From the NCBI GenBank assembly GCA_052117325.1, contig JBQKJJ010000009.1: a stretch of 64,000 nt of DNA. One strand, given 5' to 3'. The DNA comes from CAG-964 sp902789345. Its GTDB lineage: Bacteria > Bacillota > Clostridia > Oscillospirales > Acutalibacteraceae. Each line of letters starts with the position of its first letter. Within the stretch, counting starts at the first letter, position 1. Below, piece after piece: positions 1 through 9,115 of the stretch. A model generated the notes under the pieces. It saw only the letters and a list, made by a program, of their open reading frames with translations. It was not told where the DNA came from and searched no databases. A program made the translations under genes and the position numbers.

Positions 1-638
1 TCTTCAAGAATATTTTCAGGGTTTCGGCTTCTTTCTCTGCCACGAACATGTGGTACAATACAGTATGTGCAAAAATTATCACAACCATACATAATAGGCA
101 GCCAACCCTTAAATGTACCGTCACGCCTTGTAGGAATGTTTTCATAAATTGTTGTATCTTTATTTCCTCTTACTACCAAACGCTTGCCGTTTACCAAGCA
201 GTTATAAAGCAGCTGCGGCAGTTCATGTATGTAGTTGGTACCGAATACAAGACCAACAAAAGGAAAGCTCTTGTAAATGCGGTTTGCAATATGCTCCTGC
301 TCCATCATACAGCCGCACAGGGCTATAAGTATTGATGGGTGCTTTCTTTTAAGTGCTTTCAGTGCACCTACATTACCGAAAACTCTGTCTTCGGCGTGTT
401 CTCTGACGGCACAGGTGTTAAACAGAATAAAGTCTGCATCGTCCGGTTTGTCGGTAAATTCATAGCCCATTTGTGACAACAGACCCTTTACCTGCTCGCT
501 GTCTGCAACATTTTGCTGACAACCGTAGGTTCTTATGTAAGCCAGAGGAACATCTCCCCTTTTTCTTATTTCCATAACCTGCGCAACCAGCGGTATAAAA
601 TCGCAGTCCATATTTTTTATTTCATTGACCTTTTGCAA
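1..638 (-). CDS. miaB: tRNA-2-methylthio-N6-dimethylallyladenosine synthase MiaB (3' part cut off by window edge)
   Basis: This is a radical-SAM methylthiotransferase that adds the 2-methylthio group to i6A37 of tRNAs. The visible part holds the N-terminal UPF0004 domain, beginning IRTYGCQQN, and runs into the radical-SAM cluster motif CDNFCTYC close to the window edge, followed by PHVRGRERSRNPENILE. I chose a TTG start at 638 because an AGGGG Shine-Dalgarno lies about 8 bases upstream and an in-frame TGA lies just before it. An internal ATG is 9 codons further in. About 212 codons are visible; the rest of the gene lies outside the window. Confidence 0.9.
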   Translation of the reverse strand, partial: MQKVNEIKNMDCDFIPLVAQVMEIRKRGDVPLAYIRTYGCQQNVADSEQVKGLLSQMGYEFTDKPDDADFILFNTCAVREHAEDRVFGNVGALKALKRKHPSILIALCGCMMEQEHIANRIYKSFPFVGLVFGTNYIHELPQLLYNCLVNGKRLVVRGNKDTTIYENIPTRRDGTFKGWLPIMYGCDNFCTYCIVPHVRGRERSRNPENILE

Positions 639-772
639 TCAAAACTTCCCCTATCATAAAAACATTTCACTATATAATAACATAAATTTAACCGTTCTTC
701 AAGTAATATGTTGAATAAGTGAGAATAGACACATAGATATATTTATATTTACTAATAAATGCCAAAGAACAG

Positions 773-809
773 AAAAATCGACACTGCTTGCATATACAGT
801 GCCGATTTT
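773..809 (-). terminator. Rho-independent terminator of the Ig-repeat hydrolase gene
   Basis: The arms AAAAATCGACACTG and CAGTGCCGATTTT form a stem with one mismatch just after the stop codon of the minus-strand gene ending at 825, followed by a T-rich run on the minus strand. Confidence 0.8.
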
Positions 810-824
810 ATAATGCTTAAATTT

Positions 825-2396
825 TTATTTGTAACAGAAGTACATTCCCTCTTCATAGGTATATACACCGGAGCCTTGAACAAAGCCTGCCTGATAAATT
901 ACACTTGAAGGCAATATTCTGTAGCCCTCCAGTATTTTTTTAGCGTTTGCATAGCATCTGTCAATAGCGGCCTTTGTAATAGGGTCGTTTGCCTTTGGAA
1001 TAGAAACGCCGTCCCAGTACATTCTTCCGTAAGCACCCTTCCTTGTAATAACACCCCTGATTGTGTTAGGGAAATAAGGTGACTCTACATGATTCATAAC
1101 TACATTTGCAACCAACAGCTGTAGACGGTCACTGCAGTATGAAGCACCTGCCTCTTGCCAAATAACGGCTGCCAAACAGTAAAGGTCGTCCTGTGTGTAT
1201 GATGCGTTTGAAACCTTTACCGTACACTTGGCTGTTTTGCCGTTGTAGGTTTTTGCTGTAATAACTGCTGTACCTGCTGATTTTGCAGTAACAAAGCCGC
1301 CTGCAGATTTAACCTCTGCAACCTTTGGGTTACTTGAGTAATACACAACACTGTGTGAAGCCGTACCGCTTGGAAGTGAAGAATTAAGGTCAAATGTACC
1401 CTGCTTGTTTAGTGACAGGCTTGTTTTATTCAGTGAGATTTTATTTGGTGCATTTTTAACTGTTATCTTACAGCTTACCTTTTTACCATTGTAGGTTGTA
1501 GCTGTAACAACCGCCGTACCGGCCCTTTTTGCTGTAACAAGGCCGCCTGCCGCTTTTACATCGGCAACGCCTGCATTGTTTGTGCTGTACAAAACCTTGT
1601 ATGCAGCTGTACCCTTTGGAAGTGAGCTGTTAAGATCATACTTTTCGCCAACACCCAATGTAAGGCTTGTTTTGTTTAATGAGATTTTATTTGGTGCATT
1701 CTTAACTGTTACATTACAGCTTACAGTTTTGCCGTTGTAGGTTTTTGCTGTAATAACTGCTGTACCTGCCCTTTTAGCTGTAACAAGACCGCCTGCTGCC
1801 TTTACAGGAGCAACACTTGAATTGTTTGAGTAGTATTTTATGCTGTATGCACCGCAACCGCTTGGCAAAGAAGAATTAAGGTCAAACACTTCGCCAACGC
1901 CTAGGGTAATTGATTTTTTGTTTAAAGAAATACTTGTAGGCGCTTTCTTTACCGTAACAGTACAGCTTGCGCTGCTGCCGTTTTTAAGCTTTACAGTAAC
2001 AACTGCTGTGCCTTCTTTTACAGCCTTAATATTACCGTTGCCTGTTACGGTAAGAACTGCTTTATTAGAAGAAGACCAACTAAGAGCCTGTGACGGATCG
2101 TTGGTGTTTTTAACAGTGGCACTTAGCTTAAAGCCTTCACCCACGCCAAGAGTTAGTTTGTTTCTTGAAATTTGAACTGTACCGGTAGCTACAGGATTTG
2201 TTGCAACTTCTTCAACCATAATTTCCGGTGAAGCGTCAACTGAAACTTCAACACTTTCAGCATAAGCAACAACCTTGTTGTTTGAATTACTTTCTATACT
2301 GTTTTCTTCATCAATTGCCGACGCTGCAAATACACTGCTGCCGGCAGCCAAAGCTGCGATTAATAATATTGATGTAATCTTACTTGAAATTTTCAT
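825..2396 (-). CDS. Secreted protein with four Ig-like (BIG2) repeats and a C-terminal SleB-type cell-wall hydrolase domain
   Basis: The 523-residue protein starts with a signal peptide (about residues 1-27). Four Ig-like BIG2 repeats of about 82 residues follow (73-152, 154-233, 236-315, 318-396), sharing LTLGVGE and GTAVVTA blocks. Residues 400-523 form a Hydrolase_2/SleB-like domain containing AAVIWQEAGASY with the probable catalytic Glu at 415, then LQLLVANVVMNHV. Proteins of this family cleave spore cortex or cell-wall peptidoglycan. The repeats probably tether or position the enzyme in the wall. The DNA of the repeats is similar with a period near 246 bp, which makes copy-number change by recombination possible. 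Whether it acts in germination or in vegetative wall turnover cannot be told from sequence. Confidence 0.85.
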   Translation of the reverse strand: MKISSKITSILLIAALAAGSSVFAASAIDEENSIESNSNNKVVAYAESVEVSVDASPEIMVEEVATNPVATGTVQISRNKLTLGVGEGFKLSATVKNTNDPSQALSWSSSNKAVLTVTGNGNIKAVKEGTAVVTVKLKNGSSASCTVTVKKAPTSISLNKKSITLGVGEVFDLNSSLPSGCGAYSIKYYSNNSSVAPVKAAGGLVTAKRAGTAVITAKTYNGKTVSCNVTVKNAPNKISLNKTSLTLGVGEKYDLNSSLPKGTAAYKVLYSTNNAGVADVKAAGGLVTAKRAGTAVVTATTYNGKKVSCKITVKNAPNKISLNKTSLSLNKQGTFDLNSSLPSGTASHSVVYYSSNPKVAEVKSAGGFVTAKSAGTAVITAKTYNGKTAKCTVKVSNASYTQDDLYCLAAVIWQEAGASYCSDRLQLLVANVVMNHVESPYFPNTIRGVITRKGAYGRMYWDGVSIPKANDPITKAAIDRCYANAKKILEGYRILPSSVIYQAGFVQGSGVYTYEEGMYFCYK

Positions 2397-2540
2397 AACC
2401 GGTCAAGGGCACAAAGCCCTTTTCACTCCTTTAAATAGTTTTCTGTTTATTGGAATACGGTTATTTTACAGTATGGTTACAATTTTGTAAAGTTTGTTGT
2501 AACTGTTTGTTACCGCCCTAAAGCAGTGTTGAATCCCATT

Positions 2541-2563
2541 ATTTATGCCTTTTCTGCATAAAT
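2541..2563. repeat. 8-bp inverted repeat upstream of the hydrolase gene
   Basis: ATTTATGC and GCATAAAT face each other across 7 bases in the leader of the minus-strand hydrolase gene. It could be an operator or a small leader hairpin. Confidence 0.4.
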
Positions 2564-2620
2564 ATCACAACTATCTGTAACAGTTATGTAACCTTTTTGT
2601 GAAAAACTACACAAAATTTT

Positions 2621-2660
2621 AGAGTAAAATTTTGCAGCAAATGTCACAAAATTTTACTCT
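2621..2660 (-). terminator. 14-bp perfect inverted repeat downstream of cca, possible terminator
   Basis: AGAGTAAAATTTTG (2621-2634) and CAAAATTTTACTCT (2647-2660) are exact reverse complements with a 12-base loop. They sit about 50 bp past the cca stop and before the hydrolase promoter region. The stem is AT-rich and lacks a clean T-run, so a terminator is likely but not certain. Apart from these dyads the 310-bp gap 2397-2706 shows nothing else. Confidence 0.5.
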
Positions 2661-2706
2661 GTATATACGCCTCTTTTATCTATTCTTTCAACACACTACA
2701 AAATTG

Positions 2707-4056
2707 TTACAAATTTTTTTCCAGCTTTTTCTTGGCTGACTTTACAAGAGAATTGTAGGTGTTGTCAATATTTTCATCGTTTACCGACTTTAGCAATGAA
2801 TTTAAAATTGCACCGATAATACGACCGTCTTTAACTCCCATATTAATTAAATCATTACCGTTTATTTTCAATTCTTTTACTGAAAATAAAACTTTATTGT
2901 GGGCAATAAGGCTGTTTAAAATATCCTCAATTTTGTTAAGTTCCTCTAGGCGTTGTCGGAACAGTTCGGGAGATTGACCGTATGCGTCACATTTTTTAAC
3001 GGTAATTAAAAGTTTCGTCATTTCTTCCGAGCCTAAATACAGTGCAGTTTTCTTAACCGACTTGTTATTTGCAGAAATAATTCTGTCGTGGTTTTTCACC
3101 AGTGTAACTACTGTGTTTGTTGTTTTGGTGTCACAGCGAAGCCTTTTTAGTATATTTTCTGCTATTTCTGCACTTTTTACGCAGTGTCCGTAAAAATGCC
3201 CTATTCCCTGTTGGTCAAGAGTAAAGCTATGTGGCTTGCCAATATCGTGAAACAGGACTGCCAGCCTTATTATTATGTTATTGCCTGCATAGGTAAGTGC
3301 GTGCAGAGTATGCTCCCAAACATCATAACAATGGTAGCTGTTGTGCTGACAAAAGCCTATCATGGAGCTGATTTCCGGTATAAATACAGATATTACATCC
3401 TGATACTCACGAAGAACATTTACGGCATTCTCCGAAAGTAAAAGCTGCTTAAATTCAGCAAAAATTCTTTCTACAGCAATATTGTTAAGCAAGCTTTTGT
3501 TGTGGTGCACAGACGCCGCTGTGCTTTTTTCTATATTAAAGCACAGCTTTGCCGAAAAACGCAGTGCACGAAGTATTCTGAGTGCATCTTCATTAAAGCG
3601 AACATCGGCGTTACCCACTGTTCTTATAATGTGCATATCTAAATCGGCAAGTCCGCCAAACAGGTCAATAAACCCATACTTTGGATTATACGCCATTGCG
3701 TTTATCGTAAAATCTCGTCTTGACAAGTCCTCTTTAATATCAGCAACAAATTTCACAGTATCGGGGCGGCGGTTATCTGAATAGCCCTTTTCTGTACGAA
3801 AGGTTGTTATTTCATACATACTGTCGTTAAGCATTAATGTAACTGTGCCGTGCTTTATACCAGTTTTTATAACTCTATAATCGGAAAAAGTATTTATAAC
3901 CTGCTGTGGCAGTGCACTTGTGCATATATCCCAATCCTGCGGTGCTTTACCTAAAAGCGCATCACGCACACATCCGCCTACAACATAGGCGGAAAAACCA
4001 CCATTTTCAAGCTGTTGTAATATATAAATAACATCTTTAGGTAATTTAATGTTCAT
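2707..4056 (-). CDS. cca: CCA-adding tRNA nucleotidyltransferase with HD domain
   Basis: This 449-residue enzyme adds or repairs the 3' CCA end of tRNAs. The class II nucleotidyltransferase head shows GGCVRDALLG (from residue 27) and the metal-binding DWD at 41-43, then RRDFTINAMAYN. The RNA-binding middle follows, and an HD phosphohydrolase-type domain with FHDIGKPHSF begins near residue 270. The HD domain is typical of Firmicute CCA enzymes and may give phosphatase activity. The length is normal for the family. It stands alone between a hydrolase gene and an acyltransferase, all on the minus strand. Confidence 0.95.
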   Translation of the reverse strand: MNIKLPKDVIYILQQLENGGFSAYVVGGCVRDALLGKAPQDWDICTSALPQQVINTFSDYRVIKTGIKHGTVTLMLNDSMYEITTFRTEKGYSDNRRPDTVKFVADIKEDLSRRDFTINAMAYNPKYGFIDLFGGLADLDMHIIRTVGNADVRFNEDALRILRALRFSAKLCFNIEKSTAASVHHNKSLLNNIAVERIFAEFKQLLLSENAVNVLREYQDVISVFIPEISSMIGFCQHNSYHCYDVWEHTLHALTYAGNNIIIRLAVLFHDIGKPHSFTLDQQGIGHFYGHCVKSAEIAENILKRLRCDTKTTNTVVTLVKNHDRIISANNKSVKKTALYLGSEEMTKLLITVKKCDAYGQSPELFRQRLEELNKIEDILNSLIAHNKVLFSVKELKINGNDLINMGVKDGRIIGAILNSLLKSVNDENIDNTYNSLVKSAKKKLEKNL

Positions 4057-4148
4057 AGTAACCTCAATAAGAGAAATCCGACAGAAAATCGGAAATGTTT
4101 TATAAATTATTAATTCTTAAATTTGGAGAAATCAAGGGCTATTTTACT

Positions 4149-5207
4149 CTATTTTTTCAATCCAAACAAAATTCTTGTTATTTTATTCTTATCTATTATG
4201 CAGCAAGCACCGCATGTCAAAATTGTTGACGCCACAAGGGATAAAACAAAATTGTATATACTCCCTACTCCTGTTAAAGAAATAAAATACTGACACAAAA
4301 CAACTATTGGAAAATGAACTATATAGAATACATATGATAATTTTGAGCAGTATCTGCTAATTGTATTAGCGTAATCCAGGTGAGTTTTTCCAAGACAAAT
4401 CAACACCGGAATTCCTGTTGCAAATGATGTGTAATTGCAAATATTATTCAGTAATTCATAATCTTTAATATACACAAACAAAATAACATTCACTGTCGAA
4501 AACAGAACAAATCCAACTATAAATAACCACCTTAGACTCACAAGACTTTCTATGAAATCTTGTTTGCTAAACAAATAATATCCAAGCAAATATACACATA
4601 AATATGTGGGGATTCGCTTTCCAAAAAGTGTTACATCAAATAAAGCAATCGCAAGAATAATAAGTGTACAGTTTATGATAAGCATAGCAAGTCTATTACT
4701 TTTGATTGCGGAATCAATAACTTTAATTACTCCACAGCCTATGCAAGAAATAATAATTAATACCGCTATAAACCAAAAGTGTCCAAGTGTAAATCCGCCA
4801 TCATACCCTGTTAAATCTGTAAACTTAGTAAAATATACGGAATAATGTTCAAAATAACCGCCGTCATATCCGTTATGTGTCTTGTCTGCAATAAAACTTA
4901 ATATTGGATTGATAATTATAACGCCAAATATTAACGGTATGCCTAATCTTTTAAATCTTTCCTTGATAAAAGCTGAATAACTCCTTTTCTCTAGTGAAAA
5001 TGATGCAGATACTCCGGCAAGTAAAAACATTAAAGGCATAAACCATGGCGACATAAACACTACTACTGATGCAATAGGATTAACTTCTTCAAAAAATATA
5101 TAATTTGCCTCTCCCCATGAATTGTAAGCCAAAGCTAAATGATATATTATCAACAGGGAGACATTAACCGTTCTTAAATTGTCTATATAATTAACTCGTG
5201 GTTTCAT
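4149..5207 (-). CDS. Membrane acyltransferase, acyltransferase-3 family
   Basis: The protein has the acyltransferase-3 (OafA-like) pattern: an N-terminal YIDNLRTVNVSLLIIYHLALAY segment and about ten hydrophobic helices to the C-terminus. Such proteins transfer acyl groups to cell-surface glycans or small molecules at the membrane; the substrate here is unknown. The conserved family start fits the ATG at 5207 (352 residues). A TTG at 5249 preceded by AGGA would add 14 basic residues and is a possible alternative. No neighbour points to a pathway. Confidence 0.8.
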   Translation of the reverse strand: MKPRVNYIDNLRTVNVSLLIIYHLALAYNSWGEANYIFFEEVNPIASVVVFMSPWFMPLMFLLAGVSASFSLEKRSYSAFIKERFKRLGIPLIFGVIIINPILSFIADKTHNGYDGGYFEHYSVYFTKFTDLTGYDGGFTLGHFWFIAVLIIISCIGCGVIKVIDSAIKSNRLAMLIINCTLIILAIALFDVTLFGKRIPTYLCVYLLGYYLFSKQDFIESLVSLRWLFIVGFVLFSTVNVILFVYIKDYELLNNICNYTSFATGIPVLICLGKTHLDYANTISRYCSKLSYVFYIVHFPIVVLCQYFISLTGVGSIYNFVLSLVASTILTCGACCIIDKNKITRILFGLKK

Positions 5208-5340
5208 AAAGTTATTTTCTCTACTTTTCTTTTTATATCTAATCAACAAATTTATTCCTAATACAAAGCCACCTGTAATATAAAAACAGTTGGATATTTG
5301 GGACTTGTATCAAATTTAATAAACCTATCTACACGGTAAT

Positions 5341-5372
5341 AAAAAAGGTACAGAACAAAGCTGTACCCTTTT
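5341..5372. terminator. Terminator between pyrF and the acyltransferase gene
   Basis: AAAAAGGTACAG and CTGTACCCTTTTT form a strong stem with A and T runs on the two sides, so it can act on either strand. It lies just past the pyrF stop. Confidence 0.8.
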
Positions 5373-5436
5373 TACTTAATCAGAATTTTAAAAATCGCAT
5401 TAAAGCAAACAAACATTCACTTTAATTACAAAACGC

Positions 5437-6375
5437 TTACGGAAGCTTGATTTCACCTGTCACATCAGTAAGAAGCTTTTTCATCTTCTCGGCCTCTCTC
5501 CTTGCAGCAGCGGCAAAATCCTCCGGCTTGCAACCGTCTTCCTTTTGCCAAGCACACATAATACCTCTTGATGAGTTTACTATTGCGCCTAAGCCGTTGC
5601 TGTCAAATGCTCCGGCAATATCCTTAGCTGTACCGCCCTGAGCACCGTAGCCGGGTACCAAGAAGAATGTATGTGTAAGTTCTTTTCTAAGCTCTGTAAG
5701 CTGCTGTGGGTATGTAGCACCAACAACAGCACCTACGCCTGAGTAACCGTACTTACCCATAAGCTCTTTGCCCCACTCTTCACAAAGGTTGCCCATATGA
5801 AGATATATTGTTTCAGAGCCTTCAAGCTCCAGGTTTTGCAGTTCGCCAGAACTTGGGTTTGAAGTCTTAACAAGCACAAACATACCTGTATCCATTTTCT
5901 TTGAAACATTAATTACCGGCACAATGCCGTCTGCACCCAAGTAACCGTTTACTGTAAGTGCGTCAGCACCAAATGCTGTAGCCTCTGTACCGTCAACATC
6001 TGTTACACCCAGGTGAGCGGTAGCATAAGCCTCCATTGTAGTGCCAATGTCGTTTCTTTTGCCGTCTGTAATAACAAACATACCCTTTGATTTAGCGTAG
6101 GCAATAGTTTCTGTAAGAACTCTTACGCCCTGCCAACCATACATTTCATAGTATGCAGCCTGCGGTTTTACAGCCGGCACAATGTCACACAATGCGTCAA
6201 TAAGCGCTTTGTTATACACTAATATTGCCTCTGCCGCACCCTCAAGTGTTTTACCGTACTTTGCAAAGGCCTCCTCCTTAATAAAATCAGGAATGTAGCT
6301 AAGCTTTGGGTCTAATCCTGCTACTGTAGGGTTTTGCTTTTCTACAATTTTTTCAATCAATCTATCAAGTGCCAT
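5437..6375 (-). CDS. pyrF: Orotidine 5'-phosphate decarboxylase (subfamily 2)
   Basis: This enzyme makes UMP from OMP, the last step of pyrimidine synthesis. The 312-residue length and the ITDGKRNDIGTTMEAYA motif, with the catalytic Lys-Asp arrangement, fit the longer type-2 PyrF. NSSRGIMCAW near the C-terminus is the phosphate-binding region. An ATG start at 6375 is preceded by GGAGG. pyrC ends 11 bp upstream on the same strand, so pyrC and pyrF are one transcript. Confidence 0.96.
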   Translation of the reverse strand: MALDRLIEKIVEKQNPTVAGLDPKLSYIPDFIKEEAFAKYGKTLEGAAEAILVYNKALIDALCDIVPAVKPQAAYYEMYGWQGVRVLTETIAYAKSKGMFVITDGKRNDIGTTMEAYATAHLGVTDVDGTEATAFGADALTVNGYLGADGIVPVINVSKKMDTGMFVLVKTSNPSSGELQNLELEGSETIYLHMGNLCEEWGKELMGKYGYSGVGAVVGATYPQQLTELRKELTHTFFLVPGYGAQGGTAKDIAGAFDSNGLGAIVNSSRGIMCAWQKEDGCKPEDFAAAARREAEKMKKLLTDVTGEIKLP

Positions 6376-6386
6376 AATGTCCTCCG

Positions 6387-7655
6387 TTAATCTTTATAAA
6401 CTATATTACCGTTCAGTACGGTATATTTAACTTTACCATTAAGCTTCATACCCTTAAATGGGGTGTTTTTTGACTTGCCGTGAAGCTTATTAACATCAAC
6501 TGTAAACTCTTCGTTTGGGTCAAAAATTACAATATCCGCATTTTCGCCTACAGACAAGCTTCCCGCCGGGATATTAAGGATTTTTGCAGGTGCCAAAGAC
6601 ATCTTGTTTATGAGCTGCGGCAGTGAAAGCAAGCCCTTATTAACAAGGTAGGTTATACCCACAGCCAGTGAGGTTTCCATACCTATAGAGCCGTTAGGGG
6701 CTTTTTCAAAATCTGCTTTTTCCTGTGGTGTATGGGGCGCATGGTCTGTTGCAATAGCGTCAAGAGTACCGTCCTGCAAGCCGCAGATAATTGCCTTTAC
6801 ATCGTCTTCACACCGCAGTGGTGGGTTCATTCTAAAGTCAGCGTCTTTTGCAAGAAGCGACTGCTGTGTCAGTGAAAAATAGTGAGGTGCTGTTTCAGCT
6901 GTAACCTTAACCCCTCTTGCCTTTGCATCTCTTACAAGTGCAACAGAAGTTTTTGTGCTAACATGGCAAATGTGTATAGGAACATTGTATGCGGCGGCAA
7001 GCGCAATTTCTCTGGCTGTGCCTGTATCCTCTGCAGCAGCAGGAATACCCTTAACACCAAGCTTTTGGCTTACCTCGCCCTCGTTTATTTTTCCGCCGTC
7101 GGCCAAATATAAATCCTCACAATGGGCTAAAACGCACATATTATTTTGGGGCGCTTTTAGCATTGCCTGTGCCATAAATTTTGTGTTTTCAACCGGTCTT
7201 CCGTCATCAGACAGAGCTATAACCCCTGCCTTTGAGAGAGCCTCAATGTCAGTCGGTTCTATACTTTTAAGTCCTTTGGTAACTGCGGCGGCAATATACA
7301 CTCTTGCCTTTGCATTTGTGGCCTTATTTTTAATATACTCTACAACCTCTGTATTATCTACAACAGGGTTTGTATTAGGCATAGCAAGCAGACTGGTTAC
7401 ACCGCCTGCTGCGGCCGCATTACAGCCTGTAATAATGTCCTCTTTTTGTGTAAAGCCCGGGTCACGCAAATGCACATGCATATCTACAAGCCCCGGTGCG
7501 GCAACCATACCGTTTGCGTCAATTTCAACATCTGCACTGTGAACATTCTTGCTTACCTCGGCAATTTTGCCGTTATCTACAAAAATATTCAAGTTTTCAT
7601 CTATATTGTTTTTAGGGTCAATAACCCTTGCGTTTTTTATAAATAATGTACTCAA
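6387..7655 (-). CDS. pyrC: Dihydroorotase
   Basis: This zinc amidohydrolase closes carbamoyl-aspartate to dihydroorotate. The 422-residue protein has VDMHVHLRDPGFTQKEDI (first metal His pair), LAHCEDLY, HICHVST and the DAIATDHAPHT motif, all typical of class I dihydroorotase. The start is TTG at 7655 with GGAGG seven bases upstream; no better ATG is in frame. It is followed at 11 bp by pyrF and preceded at 11 bp by an unknown membrane-protein gene. Confidence 0.96.
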   Translation of the reverse strand: MSTLFIKNARVIDPKNNIDENLNIFVDNGKIAEVSKNVHSADVEIDANGMVAAPGLVDMHVHLRDPGFTQKEDIITGCNAAAAGGVTSLLAMPNTNPVVDNTEVVEYIKNKATNAKARVYIAAAVTKGLKSIEPTDIEALSKAGVIALSDDGRPVENTKFMAQAMLKAPQNNMCVLAHCEDLYLADGGKINEGEVSQKLGVKGIPAAAEDTGTAREIALAAAYNVPIHICHVSTKTSVALVRDAKARGVKVTAETAPHYFSLTQQSLLAKDADFRMNPPLRCEDDVKAIICGLQDGTLDAIATDHAPHTPQEKADFEKAPNGSIGMETSLAVGITYLVNKGLLSLPQLINKMSLAPAKILNIPAGSLSVGENADIVIFDPNEEFTVDVNKLHGKSKNTPFKGMKLNGKVKYTVLNGNIVYKD

Positions 7656-7666
7656 TTTGTACCTCC

Positions 7667-8959
7667 TTACCTGTATTTATCCCAATAGCTGTCAAGCTCA
7701 AAATCATCGACAACATTGTCACGCATTCTTCTGCGTGTACTACCGCTGTGTGCTCTGGCGGACTTATTCTTACCGGAAGTTCGCCTTTTCCTTGATGAAT
7801 CCCTGCTTGAACTTCTTCTTTTTTCGCTGTCGGTTTTGTGCTCAACATCAGAGCCTATGTAAAGCTTAGCATAGCGCTTTGCAGATTCGGCACGGTCGGT
7901 TTCGTATACCTCCTGTGCCCGATTTTGCGCTGCTGCATTTCTTTGCGCCGATATTCGTTTGTTTTCAATTTTATTTAGGTTATCTTCAAAGGAATTGGTT
8001 TCTTCAGTCTGAATCTGCGGAACATTAAACAGAGCGTCTAAGTCCATTTCTTCCCAGTCGTCATCAATAATACTAGGCTGTTTATTGCTTTCTTTAATAG
8101 CGGCAGATATAACATCGGCACTGTTGCTTGCTGTCTTTGCCTTTTTGTGTTTAGGTACATCTGCAGCTGTACTTTGCGCCTTATCGTCGCCCATAATCCC
8201 CTCGCTGATAAGCTCATCGTAATATTTGTCGGCACACTGGTTTTTGGGGTTACTTTTGACATTTTTGTTTTTAATGTAATATGACACCACAAAAATTATT
8301 ATGACAATACCTAAAATCAGCATAGTGGAAAGCACTGTGCCAAATGTACCTGCTATATCAATGCTTTCGGGCTTAGCCAGCAGAGTTTTTACCTTGATAC
8401 TGTCTACTATACTGTTAAACTCGCCCTTTTGAGCAACTGTAAGACTGCCGGCGTTTGATGAATATGTAACGGTAACCAGTTCTCCGTTTACTACGGTATA
8501 TGCTGTAGCTGTACTTATCGTTTTATTGCCGTCAATAGCGGAGCTATACAGCATAAAAATTATACAGCTACTGTCCTCTTTATACGAGGCCCCGGTAACG
8601 CTTTTGTAGCTTTTGCCTGTAAGAGTGCTTGTCCCCTTTTTTACACTGTTTAACTCATTGTCAATTTCATCTTTTGAGAGATATTTAAAGTTAAAAAGCT
8701 CTTGAGATTTGTCTGTTTTCTCTGAAGTTATGTGTAAGGTTTGCTTTGCATCAGCTGTTTGTGCAGAGGCATTGTACCGCAAAACGCCCTCTGAATTAAT
8801 TTCAGCATTTGTAACAGAAAAATTTTCCGGTATGTCTACACTAACCTTTGCACTGTCAATATTAGCATACACATCTTCTGCAAATACACACAAAGTATAA
8901 CAAGATATTACGGTTATTACTGCAATAGCAACGGCAGTAAGCTTAGCTAATCTATTCAT
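7667..8959 (-). CDS. Unknown secreted/membrane-anchored protein in the pyr operon
   Basis: I do not recognise this 430-residue protein. It has a signal peptide (about 1-27), an extracytoplasmic domain of about 175 residues rich in beta-type sequence, one membrane helix at about 205-228, and a 200-residue charged cytoplasmic tail that is poor in hydrophobic residues and ends in a Ser/Arg-rich stretch (about 380-410). The extracytoplasmic part loosely resembles DcrB/PsbP-like lipoproteins, but that is weak. The stop codon lies 11 bp before pyrC, so it is probably co-transcribed with pyrC-pyrF. Confidence 0.75.
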   Translation of the reverse strand: MNRLAKLTAVAIAVITVISCYTLCVFAEDVYANIDSAKVSVDIPENFSVTNAEINSEGVLRYNASAQTADAKQTLHITSEKTDKSQELFNFKYLSKDEIDNELNSVKKGTSTLTGKSYKSVTGASYKEDSSCIIFMLYSSAIDGNKTISTATAYTVVNGELVTVTYSSNAGSLTVAQKGEFNSIVDSIKVKTLLAKPESIDIAGTFGTVLSTMLILGIVIIIFVVSYYIKNKNVKSNPKNQCADKYYDELISEGIMGDDKAQSTAADVPKHKKAKTASNSADVISAAIKESNKQPSIIDDDWEEMDLDALFNVPQIQTEETNSFEDNLNKIENKRISAQRNAAAQNRAQEVYETDRAESAKRYAKLYIGSDVEHKTDSEKRRSSSRDSSRKRRTSGKNKSARAHSGSTRRRMRDNVVDDFELDSYWDKYR

Positions 8960-9045
8960 TTATTTCCGTCCTTTGTTGCCCTATTATGGTTTTTATTATA
9001 ACTCAAAGTGTAAATTAATACAAGGTTTTGCCACTATTAAATAAA

Positions 9046-9083
9046 TTTCCTGCATAAGCGTATAAATTTGCTTACGCAGGAAA
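9046..9083. terminator. Terminator after the spore germination gene
   Basis: TTTCCTGC..AAGCG and CGCTT..GCAGGAAA form a stem of about 14 bp with mismatches, 33 bp past the stop of the gene ending at 9116. Confidence 0.7.
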
Positions 9084-9115
9084 CCAAAACAACTTAAAAT
9101 TCGTAATATATTTTC

